This document shows positions 1 through 13,011 of a DNA stretch of 64,000 nt, piece after piece. Numbering within the stretch: the first letter of the stretch is position 1; each line of letters begins with the position of its first letter. The translations under genes and the position numbers were made by a program. The notes beneath the pieces were generated by a model. It saw only the letters and a program-made list of their open reading frames with translations. It was not told where the DNA came from and ran no database searches. Source of the DNA: Mangifera indica (Eukaryota; Streptophyta; Magnoliopsida; Sapindales; Anacardiaceae); NCBI RefSeq assembly GCF_011075055.1, contig NC_058151.1:5288251-5352250 (forward strand), in the 5' to 3' direction.

Positions 1-863
1 TTTTTTGTTATATTGTATTGAGTTAAAAGATTATATTAAAAATTGTCAGTTCAATACAAAGTTTATGAAAATGCATTTAGTAGAAATTAATAAAGATATT
101 TTCCTAAAGAATTTTCAGATATAATTTATAAAGATATTACCTTTAAGAGAAAATGACATTTTGTATCCATCAGTACATAGCATTATTTATAAAGGTACAA
201 AAGGGGTTACAGAGAAAAAAGGCAAATGGGACCATGAAAAGAGAGAAAATTAAAGAGTCTGGATTCTTGAGAGAGACGGACATCTTTTGATTTAATCCTC
301 TGACATATATCCCATGCCTATGTCACTGCACTTAAAAAATAAAAACAAAATTAAGGTCAATATCATAAGCCTTGTACAGAATCTCATTATATTCTTTCTC
401 CACTAAAATTAAATTTCACCAATCAAACACTGCTGCTTCCACTCATATTATGCTTCTAGAAAACACATTTGCCTACATCAAAACATTATCTCTTTATTTA
501 TTTTTAAATTTGCAAATATATTTTTATAAACTCCCATAATAAAAAAATATATTCAATAATTTCTCAAAATCATTAAAACATTTAAGGTTTGATGATCACT
601 CTTTGGATGAAATTAATTATAATTAATACATTTTAGACTTGGAAAATAAATCAAAAGATAATTAAATAAGAAAGAAGAAAGTAGAATAAGGTGGTAATTA
701 AGTGATAAAATTATCAATAAAATTATGTGTATTTATTTTAGATAGATGAATATGTATATATTTATATATGTCATCATATGATTAGATGATTTTTAATTAA
801 TATTAAATTATATAATAATACATATAAGAATATATATATAATTGTGTATAGGTATATTTAATA
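1..863. other. AT-rich intergenic DNA
   Basis: No gene, RNA or element boundary could be supported here. The stretch is AT-rich, has stop codons in all frames and contains only short homopolymer and TA-rich runs. Confidence 0.6.
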
Positions 864-1708
864 GGGAAAAGGACAATTTTCCACCTAGGTTTTGTTAAAA
901 AGATAAATATATACCTATGATAAGTGAAAAACCCAAATACCTCCCTAAAGTTTACTCTGTTAGGACACACCCACATATTTTCTGTTAGGTTTAAAGGGTA
1001 AATTCATTATTTTATCAGTAATATTAAAATAATTAAAATTGTATCTCATTTTTCCCCTTTAATATAAAAAACTAACATTTTCCCTCATGAATTAAGGTTT
1101 AAAAAATTTATTTTTCTCCTAAAATCCCGCCACTTTATCTGACGACGACTGGCCAACTACAGAGGAGTTTTCGTCTAGAGGTTGTCCTCTAGACGACTAT
1201 AATCGTCTAAATTGGATGACGAAACGTTGTCCATTCTGAACGATACTTCATTGTCTAGACTGAACAAAAAGTGTCGTCATCACTGGATGACTTTCCGTCG
1301 TCTAGATCTTATGATGAAAGTCGTTCATAATGGATGACAAACATTGTCTAAAGACTGGTCGACGCTCTATTGTCTAGATGTGAACAACACTCATCATTTA
1401 ACCTCCAGTCACATCAGTCGCCAATGGCCGGAGGAAGAGTGAAGAAAAAATAAAAGATTTGGGGGAGGAAAAAGTCACTTTTTAAAGTTCAAGTATAGGC
1501 GTTAAATGTTAATTTTTAAAATCTGAAAGAAAAAATAAGATAAAATTATATATTTTTTAGTATTATTATTAAATAATGATTTTATCTTTGTATTTAACAA
1601 AAAATTTAATGACTGTTTAAGATTAAATAAATGTTTAAAATTTTTATCTTTTATAAATATATATTTTTAGAATAAACCAAAATTTGAGTGGGAAATACCC
1701 CTCCGCCC
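864..1708. mobile_element. Long-inverted-repeat MULE-like MITE, copy 1
   Basis: The left end (GGGAAAAGGACAATTTTCCA) reappears in diverged inverted form near 1681-1708. The subterminal blocks are also inverted copies: the stretch near 1000-1130 (a block like TTCATTATTTTATCAG followed by C/T-rich runs) matches the reverse complement of about 1440-1600. Possible target duplication: tatttaata (855-863) against tacttaata (1710-1718), which would shift the right end by a base. The centre (1130-1440) is more GC-rich and repeats CGTCTAGA-like words. The same outer architecture recurs at 4512 and 13480. No transposase is present. The family assignment rests on the 9-bp target duplication of the better-preserved copy at 13480. 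Confidence 0.6.
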
Positions 1709-2531
1709 ATACTTAATATTATTCTAAAATTATTATCTCGTGGTGTTTGGAAATGTGTGAGTTGGCTAAATTGTGAGAATAAGTGATGATAAGTGTCGGT
1801 GGTGGTGAGAGTCGGCCAGCCTTTTTACTTCCCCTGTTAAAACACAAATTTTCTACCAAATATACTTACCTGAAGATAAAACTACAGCTATAACAAATTC
1901 TTTTTTTTTTTTTTTTTGTATAATTTGATATAGTAGTACTTGATTTAATGATTTTAAAAAAATAAAATAAAATAATTATATCATTCAATTATAAATAATA
2001 AATCAAACAAGTTTTTATTTTTTATTTTATAAAATTATTTACATAAAATAGAATAAATGCGTATAGTGTTAAATTGGTTGAGCAGTAAACTGAGAATTTG
2101 CAGACCAGAAGCAGTCCCACATCCCAATTCACCTACCCACCTGGTGCTAAATCAATACACATCAATCAATGGCAAGTCCAATCCATTCTCATTAACCCTA
2201 ATCATTCCATAATGTGTTTATATAACCAGGTTTGGTATGTGATTACTTAGATAAATAAAATATTATTGATTTGGAGTAATTGTAGTAACCTAACGTAGCT
2301 ATACATTTTAATGCAAACCAACCACTATACTTATTCTAATAATTTCAGCCCACAAAATTCATATGGTTACAAGCATATGTTATTTTTAGAATTTATAATA
2401 TATTCTCTTTTCTCTTGTTTCCACAGATTTTTTCCTAACAATTTAATTTTCTTCTAAAAATTATCTAAATAATTTTAATTTATTATATGGTACTTTATCT
2501 ACCTTCTATTCTTTTTCATGAGGAAAAAAAA
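1709..2531. other. AT-rich intergenic DNA
   Basis: No gene or RNA signal was seen. There is a short poly-T run near 1900. The rest is AT-rich sequence between two MITE copies. Confidence 0.5.
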
Positions 2532-3229
2532 GGTCAAATAACTATTTTCCACCCTAGGTTTGATGAAATGACATATTTTCACTAAAGTTTGAAAAAATCA
2601 ATTTTTTAATTGTCTGTTAAGTCAATTATTAGTTTTAATAGTTAAAATGTATTTATGTTATTTTATCCAAATGTTATAATATGAAGTGTTAGTGTCATTC
2701 GTCAAAGCCTACTAGTGGGCAAATGGACATTTCCTTATCTTTTTTCAAAAATCATCATATTTATCTCATATATTTTAAATATATATTTATAATCATAATA
2801 GGCTCAGAATGATATTTACATTTTTAATTTGTTGCATTCTATTTATTTCTATGAGGTTGTAATTATAATTTTTATTATAATTTTAAAAAACTCATAAAAA
2901 TTTTATTATCACCCCAAAATTTTTTTAAAATTACAATTTATCTTAAATATACAACTATATATCATTGATACCCCTATCTATATTTGTATTAATAATTTTT
3001 TATTTTTAATTGAAATTGATATAAAATAGGGGTATAAAATTATTTAATAAACTTTTGGGGGCATCATATCATTTAGCTATGGGGCTTTTTTGTATTTTCT
3101 ATGTTTTCATAAAAAAAAAATAACACTTTTTTAAAATAAATTTTACATGTAAGTGAAAAATTGGCTTTTTAAAACTTGAAGGATGAGAACATCATTTCTT
3201 AAACATTGGGTGGAAAATAGTGATTTTAC
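2532..3229. mobile_element. Long-inverted-repeat MULE-like MITE, copy 2 (diverged)
   Basis: The left end reads like GGTCAAATAACTATTTTCCA. Near 3207-3229 the reverse complement has the same CACTATTTTCCACCC core. This matches the terminal motif of the copies at 864, 4512 and 13480. The interior is AT-rich and lacks the GC-rich centre of the others. I could not define a target duplication, so the ends are approximate. Confidence 0.45.
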
Positions 3230-3908
3230 AGGGAAAAAAAATACATTTTAAACGATAAAATTACCACCTTAAATAAAGAATTATTCATTAATTTAAAGTC
3301 GGATAATGTTTTTATTAATGTATCTACTAAACATAATTTTAGTAGTTGTTAAATCCCAACACTTATATTTATAAAATAAAATAAAAACAAGTGTTTTATA
3401 AGAAAAGAACCCACCTGGGCATTAATTATAAAACTGATAAAGTAATCATATAGTCCCACAAAAACTAATGAGTCATTTATATAATCTTGATAATTATTCA
3501 TAATTTCCATGGTTAAGAATTATTTTATAATTAAAATTTGAAAAATTAATTAAATTAACTATTTTAGGAGTGTATGATTTTAGCCAACCCACCATGTGAT
3601 GCATAGATGTAATCTTGCCCCTTAAATAATGTAAAGATTTGCACTAATTAAAACACAATTTTCTTTGTTTACGAAAACTAGGATTACTCATATTTGATAA
3701 TGTTAAGTTAAAACGATATTTAACATATAAGTGGGTTAAACAATATTTTATTAGTAGGGTTTTTATTTTTTAATTTAACAATAAAGATAACAAAATGAAA
3801 ATATTCGATAATTTTTTTTTATATTTTTAGTGTATATTCACAAGTAATTTTCATATTTTGTTTATTTACTATTACAAGATTAAACAAAGCAAAATGCTTA
3901 ATGATATT
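3230..3908. other. AT-rich intergenic DNA
   Basis: No gene or recognisable element was seen in this stretch. Confidence 0.5.
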
Positions 3909-4393
3909 ACCCTAAACAACCAGCTATAAACCCAAACCCTAAACACTTTACCATAAACCCAAACAAAATAAAATATACGATAGTATTGTTCCAAATCATA
4001 AACTATAACCCCAAAGCTAGACCCTAAATGCTTAAATCGTAAACCTTAAACTATAAACCATGAATCATAAACTGTAAATCATAAATTGTACACTTTAAAC
4101 CCCAAACTTGTACAACAAAAACCATAATCCTTAAAATTGCAAATCTTATACCATAAACTTTAAAATCGTAAACCCTAAACCATTAATCATAAACCCAAAC
4201 CCTAAACCCTTAATTGTACACCATAAACCATAAAGCTTAAATCATGAATTGTAAGCCATAAACCTTTTTCTACAAATCATAAACTATAAAGTCTAAACCC
4301 TAAATCCCTAAGACTTTCACACAATAAACCATAAATTGTAAACCTTAACCAATACCATAAACCTAAACCCTAAACATTTAACCGTAAATTGTA
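3909..4393. repeat. Degenerate telomere-like repeat array
   Basis: About 490 bp are made of imperfect 7-8 bp words related to the plant telomere unit CCCTAAA, such as AAACCCTAAA, CCATAAACC, TCATAAACT and TTGTAAACC. Exact CCCTAAA copies are scattered among decayed ones. The strand reading CCCTAAA is the plus strand throughout. It is an interstitial, telomere-like minisatellite and not a chromosome end, because ordinary sequence lies on both sides. Confidence 0.7.
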
Positions 4394-4511
4394 ATTGAAT
4401 CCTTATTTGGATTGTCTTGATTTGATTCCTTCTTAGTAATTGAATATGTGGTATTGAGTCATTTAAATTAAAAAACAATTCTTTATTTTTAGCTTTCATT
4501 AATGTTTAGAA

Positions 4512-5306
4512 GGCCAAAAGATTTATTCCCACCAAGGTTTGGTGTATTCTTAAACTCCTACTTGTAGAGTTTTAAAAACCTAAATATTTATTATTATGTT
4601 AAAATTTTCTATTAAAATTAAGAGTAATATTGTTATTTAACAAAAAATATCTAAAAAACTAAAATTTTATTTCATTTCCCCTCTTAGTTTAAAAAATTAA
4701 TAATTTTTCTCATCCAAAATTTGAAAAGTTACCTTTTCCCCCTTAGGATTTTTTCCCCTTCTCTGGCGACCATCTCTGTTTTGACCGACAATTGACCTCC
4801 TCACCAACTTCTTCTCTTATCATATGTTGACGCCCAACGACTATTTGTACAAGGCGAAGATAAATTGTTTTCATCCAACCAAAGATCAACGTCGTTAGTA
4901 TCTCCTCCCTCTTTTAGACTCCTCTTTGTGCATGACTCTCGATCGATTTCTACAGAGAAGGAGATAAGGCAATCGTGACATCGCGAGAGAATAGCTCGAG
5001 TGTCGAAGAGAAGGAAAGACCGACATTAGCTCTGTCTCAAGCAAAGGAAAAGGCTAGAGATAGAGCGAGAGGATGTCAAAGGGTGATTAGTAAACTCAAG
5101 ATAGGGTGAAAGTAAATTTTCCAAAAGTCTAGGGGGTGACTGCAAATGAAAAAAATATAAAAACTCTAAAATTATTAAATGATAATTTTTACTTTTAACC
5201 TGATCTAAGAATTTTAATGAAAATGTGAAGTATTTAGAATTTTAAAATTTTATTGGTAAAAATTTGAAAATACACCAAACCTTTAGTGAAAATACATTTT
5301 TTGGCC
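4512..5306. mobile_element. Long-inverted-repeat MULE-like MITE, copy 3
   Basis: The ends are inverted copies: GGCCAAAAGATTTATTCCCA at the left and a terminal TTTTTTGGCC at the right, each followed inward by ACCAAGGTTTGG-like sequence. Inner blocks (a TTTCATTTCCCCTCTTAG-type stretch near 4670 and its inverse near 5100-5200) match the copies at 864 and 13480. The centre (4750-5100) is GC-richer and differs from the other centres. The flanking 9-mers do not match convincingly, so the target duplication is lost or an end is misplaced. Confidence 0.55.
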
Positions 5307-5726
5307 TATCCATCAATATTTATTAACGTTTAAAATGTAAATATATTTTTGGCCAGATTGGGCATATGCAATTCGCAAAAACAAGCTTTTATATAAGGTC
5401 ATTTCGTCTTCCTATAATCTATTACTCATCGACAGATTTAGTCATTTAAATATAATCTTCCAAATTATGATCATTTTAATATTAAAAAAATTAACATAAA
5501 TAACATTATTTCTTAATAAATCTATAAAAGACAGTTGGACCAGAATTAAATGCCCAGTGGCTCACTCACAACAACTGGTCTCAGAACTCAGATATGCACA
5601 TTAAAATAGCTAGACGAAACCGAACAATCCAAGACCCTCCGTATCCCTCTTCTTCTCCAACCTCATTATGTTTCTCATCATTCCCCGTATCGTCCCCAGA
5701 TTTAGAATCTGAACTAAGATTTCTTC

Positions 5727-7199
5727 ATGGGTTTCATTTTCACTCCAAAACTCAAATCTAAAACCGGCAATAACGAGAACTGGGGCATGGGTTTGCTTCT
5801 GGTCTTTTTTCCTGAAGATAAAAACGATTCCTTTCTCCAGAAAAACAATACCCTTTTATCTTCTTCTTCGTCTTCGATTAGACGAACAAACTCTAGTGCT
5901 TTGTTTACAAAAGCTCAATCGACTATTTCCATTTGTGCTCTCTTTGTTTTTCTTACACTACTTCTCTTCACTCTCTCCACTTTCGAACCCTCTGTGAACA
6001 TTCCCAATTCTATCACAACCCCACGGAGATTTTTATCTCAAAAATCTCCTTCCTCAAACACATTCTCTTCTTTCTTGAAATTGCCCGGTTATTTTGGTAG
6101 CGATAAGCGAAATAATGAAACGACGTCGTTTGCGTTACAAGGGATGGGGACTCTGTACAGGCGTGGGACGATAGCCATGAGTGATCTCGTTGTTGCTCAT
6201 GTTATTGAAGATGTTAAAGAAAATGAATTTCGTTTGTTTTTGAGACTTTTGCATCGCTCTGGCCTTACTGCTAGAGCTGATGTTGCTTTCCTCTTTGGTT
6301 CTTCGTCTTTGTTGTTAAAGTTTAGTCCTTTAATTCATGAAGAGAACGAATCGTTCTTGAAACTCGTTCAACATTACAAGGGATCGAATGATACGAGTTC
6401 TAAGCACCTAGTGTTGAGTTTTGATATAACTCAGTTTGTCAAAGCGGCGAAGAAAGAAATGCCGGAGCCTCTATGGGGTAAGAAAATTCGAGGGAATCTG
6501 AGTAACTCGGTGGAAGATGGTGATCAAGGTGAGTCAAATCGGGTGAATTATGGATCCTTAGTGGGTTTTGAAGTGAGCGAGTTAGACCCAGAGAACTCAC
6601 TCGCTGGATTTCTTGATCACGTTCCAATTGGTCTGAGGAGATGGGCTTGTTACCCAATGCTACTCGGCCGAGTCAGGCGAAATTTCAAGCATATAGCTTT
6701 AATAGATGTGAAAAACATGGTGGTTGTCGATGACCCACTGGGCCGAGTCAGGAATCGGAGCCTTGACTCAGTGCATGTCACAATGAAACAAGATGAAAAG
6801 CACAAAAAACGAAACTCGGACAAAACTCAGTCTCATCACCAGGCGAACTCAGCAATAATAATGGGTGGAACTCGGGGAGTGCGGAGGCTTTCGAGTGTCG
6901 TTTTAACAGAAATAGTCAGAGCCGCCATGCAACACAAGAAGAACTCAGTGACTGAGTCAGGGATATTGAACCGAGTCGTGGGCAACGAACACATTTCAAA
7001 GAACATCGATTTGGTTACGTCAAGTGAGTCAATACGATATACGAGTTCACTCAGTGGGTCAAGGTCAAAGTCAAGTTTGGGGAGTTTTGGATTATTACAA
7101 CGCGGTAATAGTAATAGTAATGATGATGTCATCGATTCTATAATTATGAAGCAAATATGTTATTGTGAAGAAGATTCTTCTGTTTATAAAAATTGTTAA
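5727..7199 (+). CDS. DUF7780 / glycosyltransferase-like type II membrane protein
   Basis: Intact single-exon gene encoding 490 residues. It resembles plant proteins annotated only as 'glycosyltransferase family 2-like' or DUF7780 (Arabidopsis At5g60700/At5g12260 type); no reaction is established. Visible parts: a Ser-rich cytosolic N-terminus; one hydrophobic segment at about 65-84 (SICALFVFLTLLLF), fitting a Golgi type II signal anchor; then a luminal conserved domain at about 137-350 with the family blocks GTLYRRGTIAMSDLVVAHV, LRLLHRSGLTARADVAFLFG, ELDPENSLAGFLDHVP and LRRWACYPMLLGRVRRNFKH. The C-terminal 120 residues are basic and Ser-rich, with a conserved SAIIMGGTRGVRRLS block near 378. 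The start at 5727 gives the longest frame. A second in-frame ATG at 5787 (MGLLLVFFPED) is also plausible, since that block looks like the family N-terminus. The annotation comes from remembered family similarity. Confidence 0.85.
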   Translation: MGFIFTPKLKSKTGNNENWGMGLLLVFFPEDKNDSFLQKNNTLLSSSSSSIRRTNSSALFTKAQSTISICALFVFLTLLLFTLSTFEPSVNIPNSITTPRRFLSQKSPSSNTFSSFLKLPGYFGSDKRNNETTSFALQGMGTLYRRGTIAMSDLVVAHVIEDVKENEFRLFLRLLHRSGLTARADVAFLFGSSSLLLKFSPLIHEENESFLKLVQHYKGSNDTSSKHLVLSFDITQFVKAAKKEMPEPLWGKKIRGNLSNSVEDGDQGESNRVNYGSLVGFEVSELDPENSLAGFLDHVPIGLRRWACYPMLLGRVRRNFKHIALIDVKNMVVVDDPLGRVRNRSLDSVHVTMKQDEKHKKRNSDKTQSHHQANSAIIMGGTRGVRRLSSVVLTEIVRAAMQHKKNSVTESGILNRVVGNEHISKNIDLVTSSESIRYTSSLSGSRSKSSLGSFGLLQRGNSNSNDDVIDSIIMKQICYCEEDSSVYKNC

Positions 7200-10148
7200 A
7201 ACTGGAAAAATACAATTGGAAGAGAAATAGATAGAATTTTTATTATTATTATTTTTCCTTCATTTTATAAAATAAGAAGTTTTGTTGCTTTTGGTGTAAT
7301 TTTGTGGGCTATTTCTGTGAAGAAAAGACTACAAAGGATGGAATTATTAGGGTAAACTTTTGTCAATTTAATACGATGTCGTATTATGAGATTATAATAT
7401 TAGTTTAATTTGCCCAAAAATTTGTAGGGTAATTTTAATAAGTTTTTATTTTAAAATAGTTTGAATTTGTTAAATTGACCAAAACACATGATGATGCCTA
7501 ATAATAATAATAATTAGGTTAGGGTTATATTTTTGACTTGATGGATGGAACAACAAACAAAGGTTGCTTTATCATATCATGACAAATTACTCTAAAATCT
7601 CATTTTAGTGATGTCCAACTCCAAAGGCTTAACCTTAACAATAGTTTTAAAAAATATATCTTTTTACTTTTATCATCCACACTTCCATTATTTGTTTCTC
7701 ATGGATGAAAAAGTCTTCAGTACAAAGTTGTACAAGAATCCAAGAAAAATGTGTTACACGCTTGAAGCAATTATTTAATCATACAATAATATAATATTAT
7801 TTATGTATTTAATTTATGTATATATTATTTCTAAAATTTTAAATATAAGTATGTATATATTCAATAAAATTATCCGTATATACTTTTTAATACAATATTG
7901 AAAATATAAAATAATGTGTTATTATAAAATTGAATAAACTATAAATTAAAGATAAAATAATATTTAATTATATAATAAAATATTATTTATGTATCTAATT
8001 ATGTATTTAAAAAATATATATACATATAATATTATTTATATATATATATATATATTACACGTTTTTATTAGATTATTGTAGGAGAATGTGTTACCGCAAA
8101 TTAGGGCAGATTGGCTTGCAATATCGAATGACCCATGTGGAAATGAGAAAGCAAAAGGTCAAGGAAGAGGGGGGAGGTGGAGGGATAGAAAGTGAAGGAA
8201 AATGAAAAACAAAATATGAAAGGGGAACGGGGGGACCTGTGAAGATATTTGATTAAAGGCATCCGGAGGAAGTAAGTCCTGAATTTTGCTCGCTCTCCGC
8301 GTTAAATCCGAAATTTTTTTGATGCTTTTAAAGCATAAAAAAGCACAATTTCGTGTTGTTTACACTTCTTTTAGCTTAGCTTTTACCAATTTTAATTGCT
8401 TCTCGGCCACCCAAACACGCCCCTAATCTAAACATTTCGCTCACATGCTGTACTTGATCATTTCACACCGACTAATACAAATGGATTCCGTCCACATTCT
8501 TTGACTGCGAACAATTAATTTACTAAGAAGTAAGGACTACAAAATTTAAGGGTACTTTTAAAAATGACCGTAATTTAAGGGGTCATAATAAATTAATTAT
8601 TAACTCTTCAAAAGTAGCAAGTATAGATACGATTAACATATTCAGATTACATAAAATTTTCTTGTATATAAATATGTCTTATAATTAATTTCAATATTTC
8701 AAATTTCACATACATAACCGACATCACACTTGTCACATGTATCTAATTTTTCCTCAATTTTTTTCAATTGAATCCATGGATTTTTATGTTAAAACTAGGG
8801 AAGGAGCCTCTTAAATAGTGAGAAATTTTGTGACTAAACAGGGTTGTAATTGATTATTAGTGAAATTGGGCATAAAATGAACTTTTTAATGTCGTTTTTT
8901 AGGACACATGATTCAAATTCAATTTTGGAACAGTATAGTGAGAAAAGCAGAGGGGGTTAGTGATATTTGCACAAGTGCAATTAATATTTTCCATATGCGG
9001 GTTATCGAAATTTGTTACTTCATTAGTTAAATATATGTGATCTGCACAGTAAGTACCAATTGATATCCATTCAAATACATTTAGTTTGTACTGATACGCG
9101 TGACTCACATGGTGGGGTGTATTTGATATTTTTCATATGTAAGGGGTTTGAAAAAATTTTCTTGGCTAAGTATGTGTAATCTACATGGGGGCTAATTGAT
9201 ACTTCTTATATAAGTTCTCTTTTAACATGTTTTGTTTTAATTTTTGTTTAATATTGCAGGATTTTTAGAAAATGGGCAAATATTATGATAATTAATCAAT
9301 TTCTTCTATTTTTAAAAAGAAAGCATGACATTCTACTTAAAACACAGCATAAAATTGCATTTATCCAACCCAGCGAAGCAATATTTATATAATGAATGTG
9401 AATAAATATTTGAATATTTATGGGAAATAAAATAGAAAGATATGTTTTGAATGACCTAATAGGCCGATACCATATATATTCAATGACAAAAAAGGAATCA
9501 CATCATTACAATCCAACCAAAATTTCTCACTATATTTTAAAAGTATCATTTGATTATGTAATAGGAAAGATATCAATGTCACATCAAATTTTGTTCATAT
9601 CTTAATAGAGATATTTTAAAATATAATTAGAAAAAAAAATTAATTGTCACATTAGAGTATTATATGACATAAATAGAGAAAGATAATTTGTTGTGTGTTG
9701 CAATTGGTTTCAACTTTGTATCAAGAAAAAATTCATACTAAAACCTAGTTATAATTATAATAAATAATTCTCAAAACCTTATATAATAAAGCAAGATCTA
9801 TTATTTTTAATAATTTTTATCTCTGTAAGTTTCATCCATCATGTAATTATGTAGGGGTATTAAATTGATCATTTTAAGAAAATTGGTGAATAAAGTCTGA
9901 TTGATAGATTGATCATCACTGATATCCTAAGAGAGACAATATTGTACCAAATATTTTCTGTTAAGTTTTGTTTTCAAGGTTATTTTCAAAATATTTTATG
10001 CATATTCTCAAAATATTTGGGTGTGTTTTCTGCTATAAAATCCTAAAGGGATAATTAGGGTTTATATAATAAATGAATTTTGTTTTATTATTAGGGTTAG
10101 AGGATTTAAAGATTTAGAGTGTAGGGTTTATGCTTTACTTTAAGATTT
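7200..10148. other. Intergenic, AT-rich, with a possible hAT-type MITE end
   Basis: No coding gene was recognised. Low-complexity TA-rich DNA occupies about 7780-8060. Around 8290-8425 there is a block ending in CCACCCAAACACGCCCCTA, which resembles the end of a hAT- or Tourist-like MITE, but I could not identify a matching opposite end. Confidence 0.45.
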
Positions 10149-13011
10149 TGTAATATCTATCTCCATATATCCTGCCCTCCAAAGGGATGTACTACTTACT
10201 CTTGTCCATTAAAGCATTAAAAGAGAACTTAAACATTTAGACAAGCTTAAAGAGACCAAAAAACCCTTAATAAATTTAATTAACACAAAAATATCCTAAA
10301 ATTGTTATATAATACCAATAATCAACAAGTGTGTGTAAATGAAATCCAACTTAAAATAAACACCATTTCATAGTGTCTCGACAATAAACTAAAAGAAATA
10401 GAAACAAAAGATCCCTTCATATTGCTCTATGACTAACTAGTCGTCTCGTAGTTATCATATCATATCTAGCCTACAAAATCAAAGAGAAAAAATGTCACAC
10501 TCACAAGTACACCATAAGGGTATTTTAGCCATTTCTCATGTTTGATTAAATTTATGCATGTATTCAAGTTAAAATGTCTCGTCTGACAGTGCATGCTCAA
10601 AGTGTGTACCTGTACATGTGTAGTGAGAGCACTTTAGTCATTTTTAGCATAAAGTGTGAAATTTGGCTAAGTGAAGGATGCATATTGGCAGTGCATGCTT
10701 GTACATTTGATAATTGTAAACGATGTGATTTGAATGCCATGAATGACCATGCATAAGGAAAATGCATAGTCATGCATGGATTTGAATGTTGGATAAACAT
10801 GTCTACAAAGATCATAGGATCCGATAAGGATGAACAAAACTGTTTAGATGACCATCCATTAAGGTTGCATGGCCGTGATTGATGTTATTTATTGAAAAAA
10901 TATATAAAGTATTGAACTGAAGCCAAGAGAATTCATAAGCATTATTTCACTTTTACAAAATAAACTTATCAAGGGGAACATAGAACATGAAAGGAGGTTT
11001 TAAATTTTAGTCATCTTAGTTGAATTGTTAAAGAAGGGGATAGGAAACTTTGGATTTATCTCAGCCACTTGAAGAAAGTATCGTCACCAGAATCCAAGTA
11101 AGTAGGTTGCTTTTCCATTCTAGGTTAGTTTAAGGCATGATGTGTATGAAGATTTTATGTTTTTAGACTATTTTGAATGTATGTGTAATGATATGAGATG
11201 ATAAACTTAATAAGATAACGAGACATGGATATTGTCATACTATGATAGTGTGATATATGTTAGAGTATGCTAGAACATGAATTCTAGAATGAAAAACATG
11301 ACTTGGGTCTTTGAGATTTACTGTTTACATGATAAGGTATAAAGATGATTGTCTAAAATAGTTAGAAATATATGTCCAAACGATGGTGCATAGTTATGTA
11401 CAAAGAGATGAATGTTCATGCATATGCTAGCTAGAAAATGACATTATTGTACATAGGGTGCACGATTGTGTTTTGTATTTTAGGGATATACAGTCTTGTA
11501 TTATAGGGTGCATACCCATGCATGTAGTCTTCGAACATACGACCTTGAGCATAAATGATCACGATCATAGTAAGATGAGTTAGAGTCACGATCTTCAAAT
11601 GTGAATAGTGCATGATTATCAGCTAGAAAATGATGCATGATCATGATTAAAGAAGGTGCACACCCGTGTATACGCATAAAAGGTGAATGGGTTTGCATGG
11701 GGAGTCACACCTATCCATAGAACATATATTATTATTACCTTTATGTTATGTGTTGAAAATAGAAATCGGTTAGAATAACCTTAAAAAAGATGATTTAAGG
11801 TAAGAATTAAAGGATAAGTGTTCAATTGTATGGAAGACATTATATACGCTAAACTGTTTGGATTTGAGTTGAACTTAGGAAAAGTTTTGAATAAAGGAGA
11901 ACCGACTATAGGAACAACTAAAGCCATTAATGATGAGAAATATAGCTTAGGGTAGCATGTGAATTGCAGCTAAACACTTATGAGTTATTTCATGCATTTG
12001 ACACTAAGGTGCCTCGTAGTTTATACAAGTTAGAGTCATGTAGAGAGGTACTGTGTTAGATTATTTCTCATATGATTAGTAAGATGTTTTATGTACATAT
12101 CCATGGTAGGGGTAATACAAGGATAGGTTTTCAATTAGCAGTCCCATCATTCATTCATCATGGAAAGTGGGGAGTACAACCAGTTATTCCTCTTATGGTC
12201 AGGGTGTCATTGCTTAGTCAACTTTAAGCCTAGTCAGCAATTGCAATGTGCACTAGTATTAGTTGGTCATATAGGATGTCATATTAGGATATGCTTTGAA
12301 GAGACATCTGAGATGTTTGAATAAGGAGATGGGTATTTGATTGATACTGTGAGTCAAGGACTAGTCATATAAAATGATAAATTCCTATAAGTTAGAGCAT
12401 TTGGGATGCTATAGTGAAATTAGTTATATATTCGGGATGTCACTGATAATAGAAAATAGACATCTAGGATGCCAAGAACATAATACAATAGTTATAGAAA
12501 GTCAGTTTATTTATGTTGATTGTGGTGCCTCTACAAGTCACCCACTTATTGAATGTTTTTACACTTACACATTCTCTTGTATTGTTTTACAGGTAGGAGA
12601 GATTAGTAGTAAGACATGCATAGATGCAACTTCAGTCATCGAATAAGTTGCATGAGGAGGCACTAGCTATATGTTTTATGTGATTTTCGGTGTTTCAATT
12701 ATGTTCATGTATTAGTCTTCATACATGTTGCTATGTTTTTGGTTACACACATTTGAGGATTATAAGTTATTATGGTTTTGATGAATTTTAGACATGATGA
12801 TGATTTCTATTTAAATGTATGGATGATGTGATTTTTAGTATTTATATATAAGACACGCTATTTTACACATTTGAAATTGTATTTATCATACTTTTTTTGA
12901 ATGTATTAAATTCAGCTACATGTTTTTTATATATGTTAGAGAGTTTAAATCAACATGTCATTTTGGGTCAATATTTCTTGTGGGAGTATGTGTCTAGAGA
13001 AGATTATTACA
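10149..13011. repeat. Gypsy-LTR-like noncoding repeat region
   Basis: This stretch is noncoding and rich in GCATG/CATGCA words. Its segment 12120-13011, read on the minus strand, matches in order the noncoding sequence at 59390-60100 and 63509-64000: a TGTAATAATCTTCTCTAGAC-like start (ending at 13011 on plus), then AATAAGTGGGTGAC-like and CATCCTAGATGTC-like blocks. I infer a decayed chromovirus-type LTR in minus orientation. The left boundary is uncertain; a TGTAATATCTATCTCC motif at 10149 may be part of a second LTR start. Confidence 0.4.
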
